A DNA stretch of 64,000 nt, from NCBI RefSeq assembly GCF_031656215.1, contig NZ_CP134228.1, positions 3,367,001 to 3,431,000 of the forward strand, given 5' to 3'. This DNA comes from Mesorhizobium koreense (GTDB taxonomy: Bacteria > Pseudomonadota > Alphaproteobacteria > Rhizobiales > Rhizobiaceae). Position 1 is the stretch's first letter. Every line of letters begins with the position of its first letter. Shown in pieces: positions 10,325 to 19,428 of the stretch. The position numbers and the translations under genes were made by a program. A model generated the notes under the pieces. That model was not told the DNA's origin. It saw only the letters and a program-made list of their open reading frames with translations, and did no database searches.

Positions 10325-11635
10325 ATGATTCCCCGCTATTCCCGACCGGAAATGGTCGCCATCTGGTCGCCTGAAACCCGCTTCCGCATTTGGTTCGAGA
10401 TCGAGGCGCATGCCTGCGATGCACTCGCCGAATTGGGAGTCATCCCGAAGGAAGCGGCGAAGACGATATGGGAAAAGGGCGGCAAGGCAAAATTCGACGT
10501 AGCCCGCATCGACGAGATCGAGCGCGAGACGAAGCACGACGTCATCGCCTTTCTGACGCATCTGGCCGAATTCGTGGGACCCGACGCACGCTTCATCCAT
10601 CAGGGCATGACCTCGTCGGACGTGCTCGACACCTGTTTGTCGGTGCAACTCGCCCGTGCGAGCGACATCTTGCTCGTCGATCTCGACGCGCTGCTTGCGG
10701 CGCTCAAGAAACGCGCCTTCGAGCACAAGGATACGGTTACCATCGGCCGCAGCCACGGCATCCATGCCGAGCCGACTACCTTCGGCGTCAAGCTGGCGCA
10801 GGCTTATGCGGAATTCTCCCGCGGCCGCGAGCGGCTGGTGCGGGCGCGGGAAGAAATCGCGACCTGCGCCATCTCCGGCGCGATCGGCACCTTCGCCAAT
10901 ATCGACCCCTATGTCGAAGAGCATGTGGCGAAGAAGCTCGGCCTGAAGCCGGAGCCGGTCTCCACGCAGGTGATCCCGCGCGACCGCCACGCCATGTTCT
11001 TCACGACGCTCGGCGTCATCGCTTCCTCTATCGAGCGGTTGGCCACGGAAATCCGCCATCTGCAGCGGACCGAAGTACTGGAGGCGGAAGAATATTTCTC
11101 ACCCGGCCAGAAGGGTTCTTCGGCGATGCCACACAAGCGCAATCCGGTCTTGAGCGAAAACCTGACCGGCCTTTCGCGCATGGTGCGCGCCTACGCGCTG
11201 CCGGCAATGGAGGACGTAGCGCTCTGGCACGAGCGCGACATCTCGCATTCCTCGGTCGAGCGGATGATCGGGCCGGACGCGACGGTGACGCTCGATTTTG
11301 CGCTGGTGCGGCTGACCGGCCTCATCGAGAAACTCGTCGTCTATCCCGAAAACATGCTCGCCAACCTGAACAAGTTCCGCGGGCTGGTGCACTCGCAGCG
11401 TGTGCTTCTGGCCCTGACGCAGGCGGGCGTCAGCCGCGAGGACGCCTACCGTCTGGTGCAGCGAAACGCCATGAAGGTCTGGCAGGAAGGCAAGGATTTC
11501 CTCGAGGAACTGCTGGCCGACAAGGAAGTTCGAGCGGCGCTGTCGGAAGAGGAAATCCGCGACAAGTTCGACCTTGGCTACCACACCAAGCATGTCGATA
11601 CGATCTTCAGGCGGGTGTTCGGATCAGCGGCATAA
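10325..11635 (+). CDS. purB: Adenylosuccinate lyase
   Basis: Catalyses two fumarate-releasing steps of purine synthesis: SAICAR to AICAR and adenylosuccinate to AMP. The 436-residue protein has the fumarase/aspartase superfamily signature GSSAMPHKRNP starting near residue 264, the histidine-bearing GRSHGIHAEPTTFG, and WHERDISHSSVER. The length is typical of the short bacterial PurB. The spacing from the preceding peptidase gene (61 bp) permits either co-transcription or its own promoter. Confidence 0.97.
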   Translation: MIPRYSRPEMVAIWSPETRFRIWFEIEAHACDALAELGVIPKEAAKTIWEKGGKAKFDVARIDEIERETKHDVIAFLTHLAEFVGPDARFIHQGMTSSDVLDTCLSVQLARASDILLVDLDALLAALKKRAFEHKDTVTIGRSHGIHAEPTTFGVKLAQAYAEFSRGRERLVRAREEIATCAISGAIGTFANIDPYVEEHVAKKLGLKPEPVSTQVIPRDRHAMFFTTLGVIASSIERLATEIRHLQRTEVLEAEEYFSPGQKGSSAMPHKRNPVLSENLTGLSRMVRAYALPAMEDVALWHERDISHSSVERMIGPDATVTLDFALVRLTGLIEKLVVYPENMLANLNKFRGLVHSQRVLLALTQAGVSREDAYRLVQRNAMKVWQEGKDFLEELLADKEVRAALSEEEIRDKFDLGYHTKHVDTIFRRVFGSAA

Positions 11636-11740
11636 AGCAGGTGCGTGGACGGCAATCCCTATACCGGCAAATTTAGCCAAAACCGTAACGCGGAATTGAA
11701 TCGGAGTTGCGATAATCAAGGCCTTACCGATGGAGGCATC

Positions 11741-12124
11741 ATGTTTCGTAGCTTGACGACCGCCGCCGCGATGGCCTGCACCGCCATGTTCCCAGCATTC
11801 GCGCAGGATTTGATGGCCAACCGGCAAATAATGCGCCCAGGCCAGACAAGCACTGTCCAGTCAACTTTCAATTCGACCACCGCGCTGGACGAAACCAGCG
11901 ATGTCACAGCCCAGCAAATCGGATCGCTGCGTAATTTCTACAAGATCGCGGCCGCTAGTTGTGCCGAGGTCCTCGCAACCGTGGCCGACCAATGCGAAAT
12001 CTCGCGGATCACGACCTCCGTCAACATAATGGAGAGGGGGACCAGAGGGCGGCACCTGTCCGTCAACGGCACTGTCGTCATGAACGTGGAATTTAAGAAG
12101 CCGGGCGGCACAACCAGCCCGTGA
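11741..12124 (+). CDS. Secreted hypothetical protein, 127 aa
   Basis: ATG 11741 has GGAGG five bases upstream and begins a clear signal peptide (MFRSLTTAAAMACTAMFPAFA, cleavage before QD). The mature 100 residues contain two cysteines (AASCAEVL and DQCEIS) likely to form a periplasmic disulfide, and a beta-rich second half. I do not recognise the family. No operon partner is evident: it follows purB by about 100 bp and is convergent with the VOC gene. Confidence 0.7.
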   Translation: MFRSLTTAAAMACTAMFPAFAQDLMANRQIMRPGQTSTVQSTFNSTTALDETSDVTAQQIGSLRNFYKIAAASCAEVLATVADQCEISRITTSVNIMERGTRGRHLSVNGTVVMNVEFKKPGGTTSP

Positions 12125-12143
12125 GCCTCCCTGGTGGGTGCCT

Positions 12144-12959
12144 TCAACCCGCCGGCACAACCCTCACCTCCGTTCCCCACGGATCGGAAAGCGTTTTTTC
12201 GGTCTTGGCATCCTTCGACACCAGTTCCACCCATGCCAGGCCCGTCCGGTCAGGATCGCGGCGGCCGGCGCCAGCGCTATGCCATGAATTGGCGCCGATA
12301 TGGTGGTGGTAGCCGCCCGTCGAAAGGAAGACGGCTGCATCGCCGTAATGTGCAACCGCATCGAAGCCGAGCTTTTCACGCCACCAGCGCTCCGCATCCG
12401 CCGGGTTGCCGACCCGAAGATGGACATGGCCGACAATGCTGCTTTCCGGCGCTCCTTTCCAGCCGGCATCATTCTTGCCGATTTCACTGACCAGATCCGG
12501 GATATCCAGACGCACCGTGCCCATGTCGACCGACGAGCTGTTCCACTTCCACTGCTCATGCGGACGGTCAGCATAGATCTCTATCCCATTTCCTTCCGGA
12601 TCGGTGAGATAGAGCGCTTCGCTTACAAAATGGTCGGAAGCACCGTCGATCGGTATCTTCTTTTCCATCGCGTAGCGCACCCAGCGTGCGAGATCGGCGC
12701 GGGTCGGCAAAAGGAAAGCCGTATGGAACAGGCCGGCGCTCCGTGGATCGTCGGGTTTGGCATTGAGTGACGCCTCGATTTCAAGCAACGGTCGGCCGCC
12801 GGCCCCAAGAGTGATACGGCCAGGCGCGCGGGCGATCTCGGCGAGGCCGACGACCTCCTTGTAAAATTTGGCCAGCGCATCCCCATCGCGCGCCGTGAGC
12901 GCAACGCGCGAGACGCTGATCGGCGCCGATGCGGCAAAAGGCAAACTGTCCCGAGTCAC
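12144..12959 (-). CDS. VOC-family (glyoxalase/catechol 2,3-dioxygenase-like) protein
   Basis: 271 residues with two vicinal-oxygen-chelate modules. The first is about residues 14-130 (ISVSRVALTARDGDALAKFYKEVVGL through YLTDPEGNGIEIYAD). The second begins near 165 (VGHVHLRVGNPADAERWW...LGFDAVAHYGDAAVF) and contains HHHIGANSW. The tandem arrangement and DPEGNGIE/HxH signatures resemble CatE-type extradiol dioxygenases that cleave catechol with a divalent metal. The substrate is not deducible. It is transcribed divergently from the RBBP9-like hydrolase. Confidence 0.85.
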   Translation of the reverse strand: MTRDSLPFAASAPISVSRVALTARDGDALAKFYKEVVGLAEIARAPGRITLGAGGRPLLEIEASLNAKPDDPRSAGLFHTAFLLPTRADLARWVRYAMEKKIPIDGASDHFVSEALYLTDPEGNGIEIYADRPHEQWKWNSSSVDMGTVRLDIPDLVSEIGKNDAGWKGAPESSIVGHVHLRVGNPADAERWWREKLGFDAVAHYGDAAVFLSTGGYHHHIGANSWHSAGAGRRDPDRTGLAWVELVSKDAKTEKTLSDPWGTEVRVVPAG

Positions 12960-13114
12960 AACTGCATCTCCTTCGACACCGGTCTACCCGGCTTTCCAGG
13001 AAGATCGGTCGGACCGCGTGCGTCGGCAAGTCCCGGGACAGCGAACAGGCCGTTCATCAAAGCCGCCGTGAAGGCGGCGTTGCGCTTGTCGCGCGGCCAG
13101 CCTACATGCGCGCC

Positions 13115-13663
13115 ATGAAGGTAAAAGATGCAGAGATATTGTTCGTTTCCGGCTTCAAGGATTCCGGACCGGAGCATTGGATGAGCCGCTGGTGCGAGCG
13201 GCTTTCAACGGGTCGGCGTGTCGACCAGGCGGAATGGAACAAGCCCGTCCGCGAGAACTGGGTGCAAACGCTTGCCGAGACGGTGAACAGCGCCGAAAGG
13301 CCAGCCGTGATCGTGGCGCATTCGCTCGGCGTCGCAACGGCGGTCCAGGCTCTCGATAAATTCGAGAAGCCTGTCGCCGGCGCGTTTTTCGTGGCTCCGC
13401 CCGACGTGGCCAACGCTTCCATCCGGCCGCGCCATCTGCAGACCTTCGGGCCTTACCCGCGCGATCCCCTGCCCTTCCCGTCCGTCACCATCGCCAGCCG
13501 CAACGATCCGTTCTGCGCATTCGAGACGGCCGAAGACATCGCCGCAGCATGGGGGTCGCTTTTCATCGATGCCGGCGAAGCGGGCCACATCGACGACGCG
13601 GCCGGCTATGGGCCGTGGCCGGAAGGCTCAATGGCCTTCGCGAGTTTCCTGTCGCGTCTGTAG
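13115..13663 (+). CDS. RBBP9/YdeN-type alpha/beta hydrolase
   Basis: 182 residues. The N-terminus (AEILFVSGFKDSGPEHWMSRW) is characteristic of the RBBP9/YdeN group. The serine hydrolase triad is visible: nucleophile in VAHSLGVA, acid in SRNDPFC, histidine in AGHIDDAAG. Proteins of this family are small serine hydrolases of poorly known substrate. ATG 13115 was preferred over 13106 because conserved sequence starts directly after it, and the Shine-Dalgarno does not decide. Confidence 0.85.
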   Translation: MKVKDAEILFVSGFKDSGPEHWMSRWCERLSTGRRVDQAEWNKPVRENWVQTLAETVNSAERPAVIVAHSLGVATAVQALDKFEKPVAGAFFVAPPDVANASIRPRHLQTFGPYPRDPLPFPSVTIASRNDPFCAFETAEDIAAAWGSLFIDAGEAGHIDDAAGYGPWPEGSMAFASFLSRL

Positions 13664-13765
13664 TCGGGCTGGCCGCTTCTCAACGCTCCGTGGAGCCATT
13701 GTCCCTCCCATCGCAACACCTATCTTTGATCGTTCAAAGCCGCAATCTTCAGAAGAGCACAGCTG

Positions 13766-14536
13766 ATGTCCGATCTCACCCTGACGCTAATCGGCGGCCC
13801 GACCGCGCTTATCGAAATCGGCGGATTCCGGCTCCTGACCGACCCGACCTTCGATCAGCCGGGCGAATACGATCTGCCTCACGTAAAGCTCGTGAAGACG
13901 GCAGGACCTGCCGTTGCGCCGGGCCAGATCGGAACGGTCGACGCGGTGCTCCTCAGTCATGACCAGCATTCCGACAATCTCGACAATTCGGGGCGTGTGT
14001 TCCTTAAGAGTGCGGAGCGCGTGCTAACGACCAAGGCTGGCGCCTCACGCCTTGGCGGCCACGCGGAAGGGCTTGAACCGTGGGCAAGCGCAAGCCTGAC
14101 GAAGCCGGATGGCAGCCAGCTTGCCGTCACCGCGACGCCGGCGCGCCACGGACCGGCAGGGATCGAGCCGCTTTCCGGCGACGTCATCGGTTTCGTGCTG
14201 GAAGGGATGGCGAAACGAGCGATCTACATCACCGGCGATACCGTCTGGTACGATGGTGTTGCCGAGGTCGCACGGCGGTTCGATGTCGGACTGGTCATGC
14301 CGTTTGCCGGTTCGGCGCAGACGCGCGGGCCGTTCCACCTGACCATGGACGTGAACGACGTAATCGAGACCGCCCACGCCTTCCCGGATGCGCTGGTGGT
14401 GCCGCTCCATTATGACGGCTGGCAACATTTCCGCCAGAGCGGCGACGACCTCCGGCATTCCTTCGCCACGCTCGGCTTCGGCGAAAGGCTGCGTTTGCTC
14501 GCGCCCGGCCGGCCGACCGGGATCGTGCTCGACTGA
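13766..14536 (+). CDS. Metallo-beta-lactamase-fold hydrolase (UlaG-like)
   Basis: 256 residues. The metal-binding motif reads SHDQHSDNLD (H65, H68, D70, with N71 after the aspartate), followed by further ligands in TPARHGP, ITGDTVWYDG and VPLHYDGW. The short form without the usual beta-lactamase signature places it with the UlaG/YcbL-like MBL hydrolases, which cut phosphoester or lactone bonds. The exact reaction is unknown. The 102-bp gap before it suggests an independent promoter. Confidence 0.85.
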   Translation: MSDLTLTLIGGPTALIEIGGFRLLTDPTFDQPGEYDLPHVKLVKTAGPAVAPGQIGTVDAVLLSHDQHSDNLDNSGRVFLKSAERVLTTKAGASRLGGHAEGLEPWASASLTKPDGSQLAVTATPARHGPAGIEPLSGDVIGFVLEGMAKRAIYITGDTVWYDGVAEVARRFDVGLVMPFAGSAQTRGPFHLTMDVNDVIETAHAFPDALVVPLHYDGWQHFRQSGDDLRHSFATLGFGERLRLLAPGRPTGIVLD

Positions 14537-14645
14537 TCAGCCCTCCGCGATATTGGCTTCGGAGACCGCGCCGAGCGCCGTCCACTTGCATATCCTACGG
14601 ACCATGGCCGGAAGGCCGCGCGGATCAACCTGTTTCCCGCCTGAA

Positions 14646-15458
14646 TTACTTCTTCATCGAAGCGCGCGCCCGGCCGATCAGGTCGTTAGCACCGAGCGCC
14701 ATGTAGGTGTTCTCGTTGCCGAGCGCGATGAGGCGATACCCCATGTCGGCATAGCGTCCGGAAATAGCCGGGTCTACAGCGAAGATGGCCGTCAGTTTGC
14801 CGGCATCAAGCGCCCGTCTGGCGATACGCTCGATCGCCGGCATCATGTCTTCGAGCGAAGTGTCGATCTGATCGCCGTTCGTCCAGGCGATCGAGAAATC
14901 GCCGGGACCAACGAAGATGGCGTCGATGCCCGGCACGGCGAGAATATCGTCCACCGCGTCGAGTGCCTGACGCGTCTCGATCATGGCAAAGGAGATCGTA
15001 TCGGCGTTGGAATTCTTCAGCCATGCCTTGAAGTCAGGCGTCTTCTGGCGCCGCGGCAGGCCGAAGGTCGGCCCCCAGGAACGCTCGCCCAGCGGTGGAT
15101 ATTTCATCGCGGCGGCAAAACGGCGCGCGTCATCCGCCGAGTTGATCATCGGCGCGATGATCGCCTCCGCCCCGAAATCAAGCGCGCGGGACGCCATGTC
15201 GAAGCGGCCGACCGGAATGCGCACCACCGCATGCTTTTCCGCATTGAGGATCGGCAGGACGCCGCGCGCGACGCTATCCTCGTGATGTGCGCCATGCTGC
15301 ATGTCGAGGGTCACCACGTCAAAGCCGGTCCGGGCCACCGTCTCGATCGTTATCGAGTCGGGAATACCGGACCAGGCGGTGAAGAGGGTTTCGCCTGCCC
15401 TAAGGCGCGCAGCAAGTGTCATGACAGTATCCATCTGGTTGAATGCCGGTTCATTCAA
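14646..15458 (-). CDS. HpcH/HpaI-family aldolase
   Basis: 270 residues of the class II pyruvate-type aldolase family (HpcH/HpaI/GarL). Motifs are FDVVTLDMQHGAHHED (catalytic His region), RIPVGRFDMASRALDFGAEAIIAPM, MIETRQALDAVDDILAVPG (metal-binding Glu), and IFVGPGDFSIAWT. These enzymes reversibly split 4-hydroxy-2-oxo acids into pyruvate or glyoxylate plus an aldehyde. The natural substrate cannot be assigned because no catabolic genes adjoin. The start could also be ATG at MDTVMTLAARL, eight codons in. Confidence 0.88.
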   Translation of the reverse strand: MNEPAFNQMDTVMTLAARLRAGETLFTAWSGIPDSITIETVARTGFDVVTLDMQHGAHHEDSVARGVLPILNAEKHAVVRIPVGRFDMASRALDFGAEAIIAPMINSADDARRFAAAMKYPPLGERSWGPTFGLPRRQKTPDFKAWLKNSNADTISFAMIETRQALDAVDDILAVPGIDAIFVGPGDFSIAWTNGDQIDTSLEDMMPAIERIARRALDAGKLTAIFAVDPAISGRYADMGYRLIALGNENTYMALGANDLIGRARASMKK

Positions 15459-15528
15459 TCAGATGCATGGGCCAGCCGGAAGACCGTGGCCCAACAAAAA
15501 GGCCCCGAACGCTCCCGGTTATCCGCGA

Positions 15529-15855
15529 TCAGGAACGCGACGCTTCGATCTGGCTGACAGCCTCGGCCATGAGGTCGACCAGACGGAGTTGCAACTCGCC
15601 GTCGGAGAGCGAGATGCCTGCGCCGTCGAGATCGGCCCGGACCTTGCGGATAACATCCTGATCGCCGGCTTCGGCGAGATCGGCGATGACGACGCTCTTT
15701 GCATAAGCCTCGGCATCGGCGCCGCTCTTGCCGAGTTTCTCCGCGATCCAGAGTCCGAACAGCTTGTTGCGCCGCGCAGTCGCCTTGAAGCGGAGTTCCT
15801 CATCGAACGCGAATTTCCGTTCGAAGCCTTTTTGCCGGTCATCCATGCTGGTCAT
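15529..15855 (-). CDS. F1-ATPase inhibitor zeta subunit (DUF1476)
   Basis: 108 residues starting MTSMDDRQKGFERKFA from ATG 15855, which has GGAGGG seven bases upstream. This N-terminal inhibitory helix and the following four-helix part (FKATARRNKLFGLWIAEKLG) are diagnostic of the alphaproteobacterial zeta subunit, which blocks reverse ATP hydrolysis by F1-ATPase, as described in Paracoccus. It is a single-gene unit convergent to nothing nearby and divergent from purC. Confidence 0.92.
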   Translation of the reverse strand: MTSMDDRQKGFERKFAFDEELRFKATARRNKLFGLWIAEKLGKSGADAEAYAKSVVIADLAEAGDQDVIRKVRADLDGAGISLSDGELQLRLVDLMAEAVSQIEASRS

Positions 15856-16111
15856 GATGGTCCCTCCGCGACAGAAACGATTTGTCGCCCCTATATGGGC
15901 GTTCATTGCAGAAATCAAAATGGCGCCAACGGGTCAAGATGCCGCAACGGTGCGCGCCTACGCCTTCTTAAATCGGTTGATGGGTCCTATTGCCAATTGA
16001 GCCGGAACCGCTATTGCGATAGAGACCGGCATTGAACAGCCACCAACGGCCGCAGCCGCGCCGTCTTCCGCCGGTTTGGCATGCTCGGCCGCAAACCCAG
16101 AGAAACGATCC

Positions 16112-16906
16112 ATGAACCGTCGCCGCCGCATCTACGAAGGCAAGGCCAAGGTCCTTTACGAGGGGCCGGAGCCGGGCACGCTCGTCCAGTTCTTCAAGGA
16201 CGACGCCACCGCCTTCAACAAGAAGAAGCACGAGATCGTGGACGGCAAGGGTGTGCTCAACAACCGCATATCCGAGTACATCTTCAACCATCTTAACCGG
16301 ATGGGCATCCCGACCCATTTCATCCGCCGCCTCAACATGCGCGAGCAGTTGATCAAGGAAGTCGAGATCATCCCGCTCGAAGTGGTGGTGAGGAACATCG
16401 CGGCGGGCTCGCTCGCCAAGCGGCTCGGCATCGAGGAAGGCACGGTGCTGCCGCGCTCGATCATCGAATTCTACTACAAGGCCGATCAGCTTGACGATCC
16501 GATGGTGTCGGAAGAGCACATCACCGCCTTCGGCTGGGCTTCGCCGCAGGAGATTGACGACGTGATGGCGCTTGCCATCCGCGTCAACGACTTCCTGTCT
16601 GGCCTCTTCCTCGGCGTCGGCATCCAGTTGGTGGATTTCAAGATCGAATGCGGGCGGCTCTATGAAGGCGACATGATGCGTATCGTGGTCGCCGACGAGA
16701 TTTCGCCGGATTCGTGCCGCCTGTGGGACGTGGTGACGCAGGACAAGCTCGACAAGGACCGATTCCGCCGCGACATGGGCGGACTGGTCGAGGCTTATCA
16801 GGAGGTCGCGCGCCGACTCGGCATCATGAACGAGAACGAGCCGCCCCGCCCTGCTGGCCCGGTATTGGTGTCCTCCTCGCCGAACGGTCGCGGCAAGCCG
16901 CACTGA
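16112..16906 (+). CDS. purC: Phosphoribosylaminoimidazole-succinocarboxamide synthase
   Basis: SAICAR synthase joins aspartate to CAIR in purine synthesis, the step before PurB. The 264-residue protein starts [18 protein letters not shown], the standard N-terminus, and carries the signatures [21 protein letters not shown] and [10 protein letters not shown] plus the C-terminal [16 protein letters not shown]. The ATG at 16112 matches the family start. purS follows but a 158-bp inverted-repeat element separates them. Confidence 0.97.
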   Translation: MNRRRRIYEGKAKVLYEGPEPGTLVQFFKDDATAFNKKKHEIVDGKGVLNNRISEYIFNHLNRMGIPTHFIRRLNMREQLIKEVEIIPLEVVVRNIAAGSLAKRLGIEEGTVLPRSIIEFYYKADQLDDPMVSEEHITAFGWASPQEIDDVMALAIRVNDFLSGLFLGVGIQLVDFKIECGRLYEGDMMRIVVADEISPDSCRLWDVVTQDKLDKDRFRRDMGGLVEAYQEVARRLGIMNENEPPRPAGPVLVSSSPNGRGKPH

Positions 16907-16917
16907 GTGTTCAGGCG

Positions 16918-17075
16918 GTGCGTCCTTCGAGGCTCGCTATGCTCGCACCTCAGGATGAGGGCCGTTTGTGCAATTCAGGCGTGAAATCCAAGGCGCACGC
17001 CTGCCTTTCCAGATCGACCGGAATACAGCCTTCCTCATCCTGAGGCGCGAGCATAGCGAGCCTCGAAGGACGCAC
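16918..17075. repeat. Large inverted repeat (RIME/MITE-like) between purC and purS
   Basis: Left arm 16918-16960 and right arm 17033-17075 are 43 bases each and match as inverted copies at 42 positions. The single difference would be a G-U pair in RNA. The 72-base centre is unrelated. The arm text (GTCCTTCGAGGCTCGCTATG) resembles the short palindromic intergenic elements common in rhizobial chromosomes. It would form a strong hairpin in the purC-purS transcript. Confidence 0.8.
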
Positions 17076-17102
17076 GAACAATACAGCGAGAACCAGCCAG
17101 CC

Positions 17103-17345
17103 ATGATCAAGGCCCGCGTGACCGTCACCCTCAAATCCGGCGTGCTCGACCCGCAGGGAAAGGCGATCGAGCATGCGCTTTCCGGGCTCGGCTTCGCCGG
17201 CGTCGATCAGGTGCGGCAGGGTAAGGTTTTCGACCTGGAGCTAGCCGGTTCCGACAGGATCAAGACGGAAGCCGACCTCAAGGCCATGTGCGAAAAGCTG
17301 CTCGCCAACACGGTGATCGAGGATTACGCCATAGTGCTTGCCTGA
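17103..17345 (+). CDS. purS: Phosphoribosylformylglycinamidine synthase subunit PurS
   Basis: 80 residues beginning MIKARVTVTLKSGVLDPQGKAIEHAL, with GFAGVDQVRQGKVFDLEL, the standard PurS fold. PurS forms a complex with PurQ (glutaminase) and PurL (synthetase) to make FGAM. In many alphaproteobacteria purQ and purL follow directly. Here the next feature is tRNA-Glu, so those genes must be elsewhere. The start ATG lies 27 bp past the inverted repeat. Confidence 0.95.
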   Translation: MIKARVTVTLKSGVLDPQGKAIEHALSGLGFAGVDQVRQGKVFDLELAGSDRIKTEADLKAMCEKLLANTVIEDYAIVLA

Positions 17346-17528
17346 GGCTGCGCAAGGCGGCTAATCGCCGAAGTGTCGGACGCGCCGATATCCGGGCTCC
17401 TGAAACGCTTCATGACGCTATATCCACAGCAGTCGGCGTCGCGAGAAAGAGGCGGCGCGAAAAATGTGCCGGCGCACGCGCAATGGGGTTGCCGCCCACG
17501 GAGCGGCCCTCTATAAGCCGCCTGCCGA

Positions 17529-17604
17529 GCGCCCATCGTCTAGCGGTCTAGGACGCCGCCCTTTCACGGCGGAAACACGGGTTCGAGTCCCGTTGGGCGT
17601 ACCA
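17529..17604 (+). tRNA. tRNA-Glu (anticodon TTC)
   Basis: A 76-base cloverleaf. The acceptor GCGCCCA pairs with TGGGCGT (one G-U), the D-arm is GTCTAGCGGTCTAGGAC, the anticodon stem CCGCC/GGCGG encloses CTTTCAC with anticodon TTC, and the T-arm is CGGGTTCGAGTCCCG. The CCA end is encoded. The primary text matches glutamate tRNAs of alphaproteobacteria. Confidence 0.96.
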
Positions 17605-17704
17605 GCCATCCAATGCTCCTGCGACATTCTTCCGACAGCATCCAAATAAGCCGGACGCGACGATCGAATGACCGCCGCGTCTCAGTGTCCCGGAACAAGT
17701 CCGA

Positions 17705-18877
17705 TCAGAAGTAGCGCGTGAAGCGCAGGAAGCCCGAGGCGGTTCCGTCTAGGTGCTCGGCCTTTGTGTAGACGATTTCCGGACGAACCTCGAAGTTCTT
17801 GACCGGGGTCCATACGGCCGAGATCTCAGCCGCCCAGGCCGACGTGCCGTTTACGGTGTCGTCGCCGCCGGCAATGTAAGCATCGCCGAAGTACTGACCC
17901 GACACGATCAAGCCGAGGTCCGGGGTCGCCTGGTAGATGAGTGAGGCGAGGACGGACCACTCGGGCTGACCGAGATCGACACCAGCCGGATGGGCGGCAT
18001 TGGTCAGGGTGTAGCCGACGAGCGGGCTGTCCGGACCGTACTCGCTGTCCGAGCCGTTGTAGGTACCGATGACCTTGAGGGCCGATCCGGGCATCGACGG
18101 GATGTTGAACAGAGCCGAACCCGACAGCGCCCAGCCGGCATCGCCGCCGACCGCGAGACCTGTGCGATCGTGATCGTAGGCACCCGTCAAAGCAACCGCG
18201 CCCCAGGCCGCGCCGTAGCCGATGCGACCGACGACATTCGGCATGTAGTTGAGTTCGTCTTCCGGATCTTCCAGCGCGATCAAGCCATAAAAGCCGGTCT
18301 TGTCACCGAACTCGTAACGGATCTGCGCGCGTTGATGATCGCCGTAGTAGAGGCCACCCCAGGAGAAGGAGCCGTCATTCAGCGTCGAGTTGTTGAACTG
18401 GTAGAACCACGCGCTCTCGCCATAGCCCGCGGCAAACCCGCCAAGTTGCACCCATGCCTGGTCGATGCCGACAGGGCCGTCACCGAACTTCGACTGCTGG
18501 TCCCAGGACGCCTGCAGGCGCATCCAGCCGCGCAGTGTGCCCCACTCGGTCTCCGAACGCGCATCGAAGTTGATGCGAACACGCGAGCCGGTCTGCCAAC
18601 CCGTGTGGTTCTGGAAAGCATCGTCATTGTAGTAGTAGCCCGGCGTGTCGTTGGCATCCTGACGGCTGGTGGCGCCGACCTGGAACCAGACATAGCCATT
18701 GATGGACAGGCAGGTTTCGGTGCCCGGGATATAGAAGAAGCCGGCGCCGTAGGCGTCGCACACCCTCACGTAATCCACGGGTTCCGGTTCAGGGGCCATC
18801 ACCGCGTCCGCGGCGCGTGCGCCGGAGACAGCGAGGAGGGCCGCTGCGGAGCCGAGGATAAGGCTCTTGATTTTCAT
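17705..18877 (-). CDS. Outer-membrane porin (Omp2b/RopA family)
   Basis: 390 residues. A signal peptide (MKIKSLILGSAAALLAVSGA, cut after ARA) is followed by the Porin_2 family N-terminus (DYVRVCDAYGAGFFYIPG and TCLSINGYVWFQVG) and a beta-barrel ending in FLRFTRYF, with the terminal aromatic needed for outer-membrane insertion. Trimeric general diffusion porins of this type are characteristic of Brucella, Rhizobium and Mesorhizobium. An Asp-rich loop (GGDDTVNG, DPEDELNY) probably shapes the pore. It is monocistronic. Confidence 0.95.
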   Translation of the reverse strand: MKIKSLILGSAAALLAVSGARAADAVMAPEPEPVDYVRVCDAYGAGFFYIPGTETCLSINGYVWFQVGATSRQDANDTPGYYYNDDAFQNHTGWQTGSRVRINFDARSETEWGTLRGWMRLQASWDQQSKFGDGPVGIDQAWVQLGGFAAGYGESAWFYQFNNSTLNDGSFSWGGLYYGDHQRAQIRYEFGDKTGFYGLIALEDPEDELNYMPNVVGRIGYGAAWGAVALTGAYDHDRTGLAVGGDAGWALSGSALFNIPSMPGSALKVIGTYNGSDSEYGPDSPLVGYTLTNAAHPAGVDLGQPEWSVLASLIYQATPDLGLIVSGQYFGDAYIAGGDDTVNGTSAWAAEISAVWTPVKNFEVRPEIVYTKAEHLDGTASGFLRFTRYF

Positions 18878-19230
18878 TTGTGGTCTCCAATCGAAGTTGG
18901 CGGATCAGCACGTCTTATGCTGAAGCCCTGTATTCCCCACCCAAATTCGAGAAAGAGACTCGCTTTCGTGCCCTTCTCCGAACATACCGTTACGCAAAGC
19001 GCAAAGAGATTTCCTGTTCAACCCGCCTCGACGGTTCGGCGTCGCTCAGCGGGTTCCTATCGTCAGCTTGTGTTGCAGCGCAGCAACGCTCTCGACCATG
19101 GCGCAAATCTCGTGCTCGAATCTTGAGCAGAAAGACAGGATCGGTTCAGCCGACAGGAAGTAAGGCAGGACGCCGTTGATTCGCGAATTCCCGCGCGGGG
19201 AGCGTATGCAGCATACGGCGACCACGAAAA
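18878..19230. other. Intergenic region upstream of porin, no gene seen
   Basis: About 350 bases between the porin start and the small gene that ends at 19231. It must hold the porin promoter and 5' leader. I see no convincing reading frame, tRNA or strong hairpin. Frames that run through it look non-coding. Confidence 0.5.
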
Positions 19231-19428
19231 TCAGGCAGCGCTATTCCGCACCTGATCGCGCACCCGCGCCGGGCGCTCGCCGCGGATGATGTCGCTCACC
19301 TCGACATAGGCCATCTCGATCAGATAGGTGAGCATGTCGCAGCGCTCCGCTTCCGCCATGGTGCGCATCTGGCCCAGCATGCTTTGCATGTAATCGAGTG
19401 TCTCGGTTCGCCGCTTGTTAAAAGCCAT
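19231..19428 (-). CDS. Small conserved hypothetical protein, 65 aa
   Basis: From ATG 19428 (GGTGGAG seven bases upstream) the product is MAFNKRRTETLDYMQSMLGQ... with a helical body (MRTMAEAERCDMLTYLIEMAYVEVSDIIRGE) and a charged tail. Small helical proteins of this pattern recur as uncharacterised single genes in Rhizobiales. No function is assigned. It is divergent from topA across a 312-base gap. Confidence 0.65.
   Translation of the reverse strand: MAFNKRRTETLDYMQSMLGQMRTMAEAERCDMLTYLIEMAYVEVSDIIRGERPARVRDQVRNSAA

Noticed and set aside
17990-19126. A 378-codon plus-strand frame opposite the porin
   Set aside because: Antisense to an unmistakable porin gene and composed of shadow sequence.
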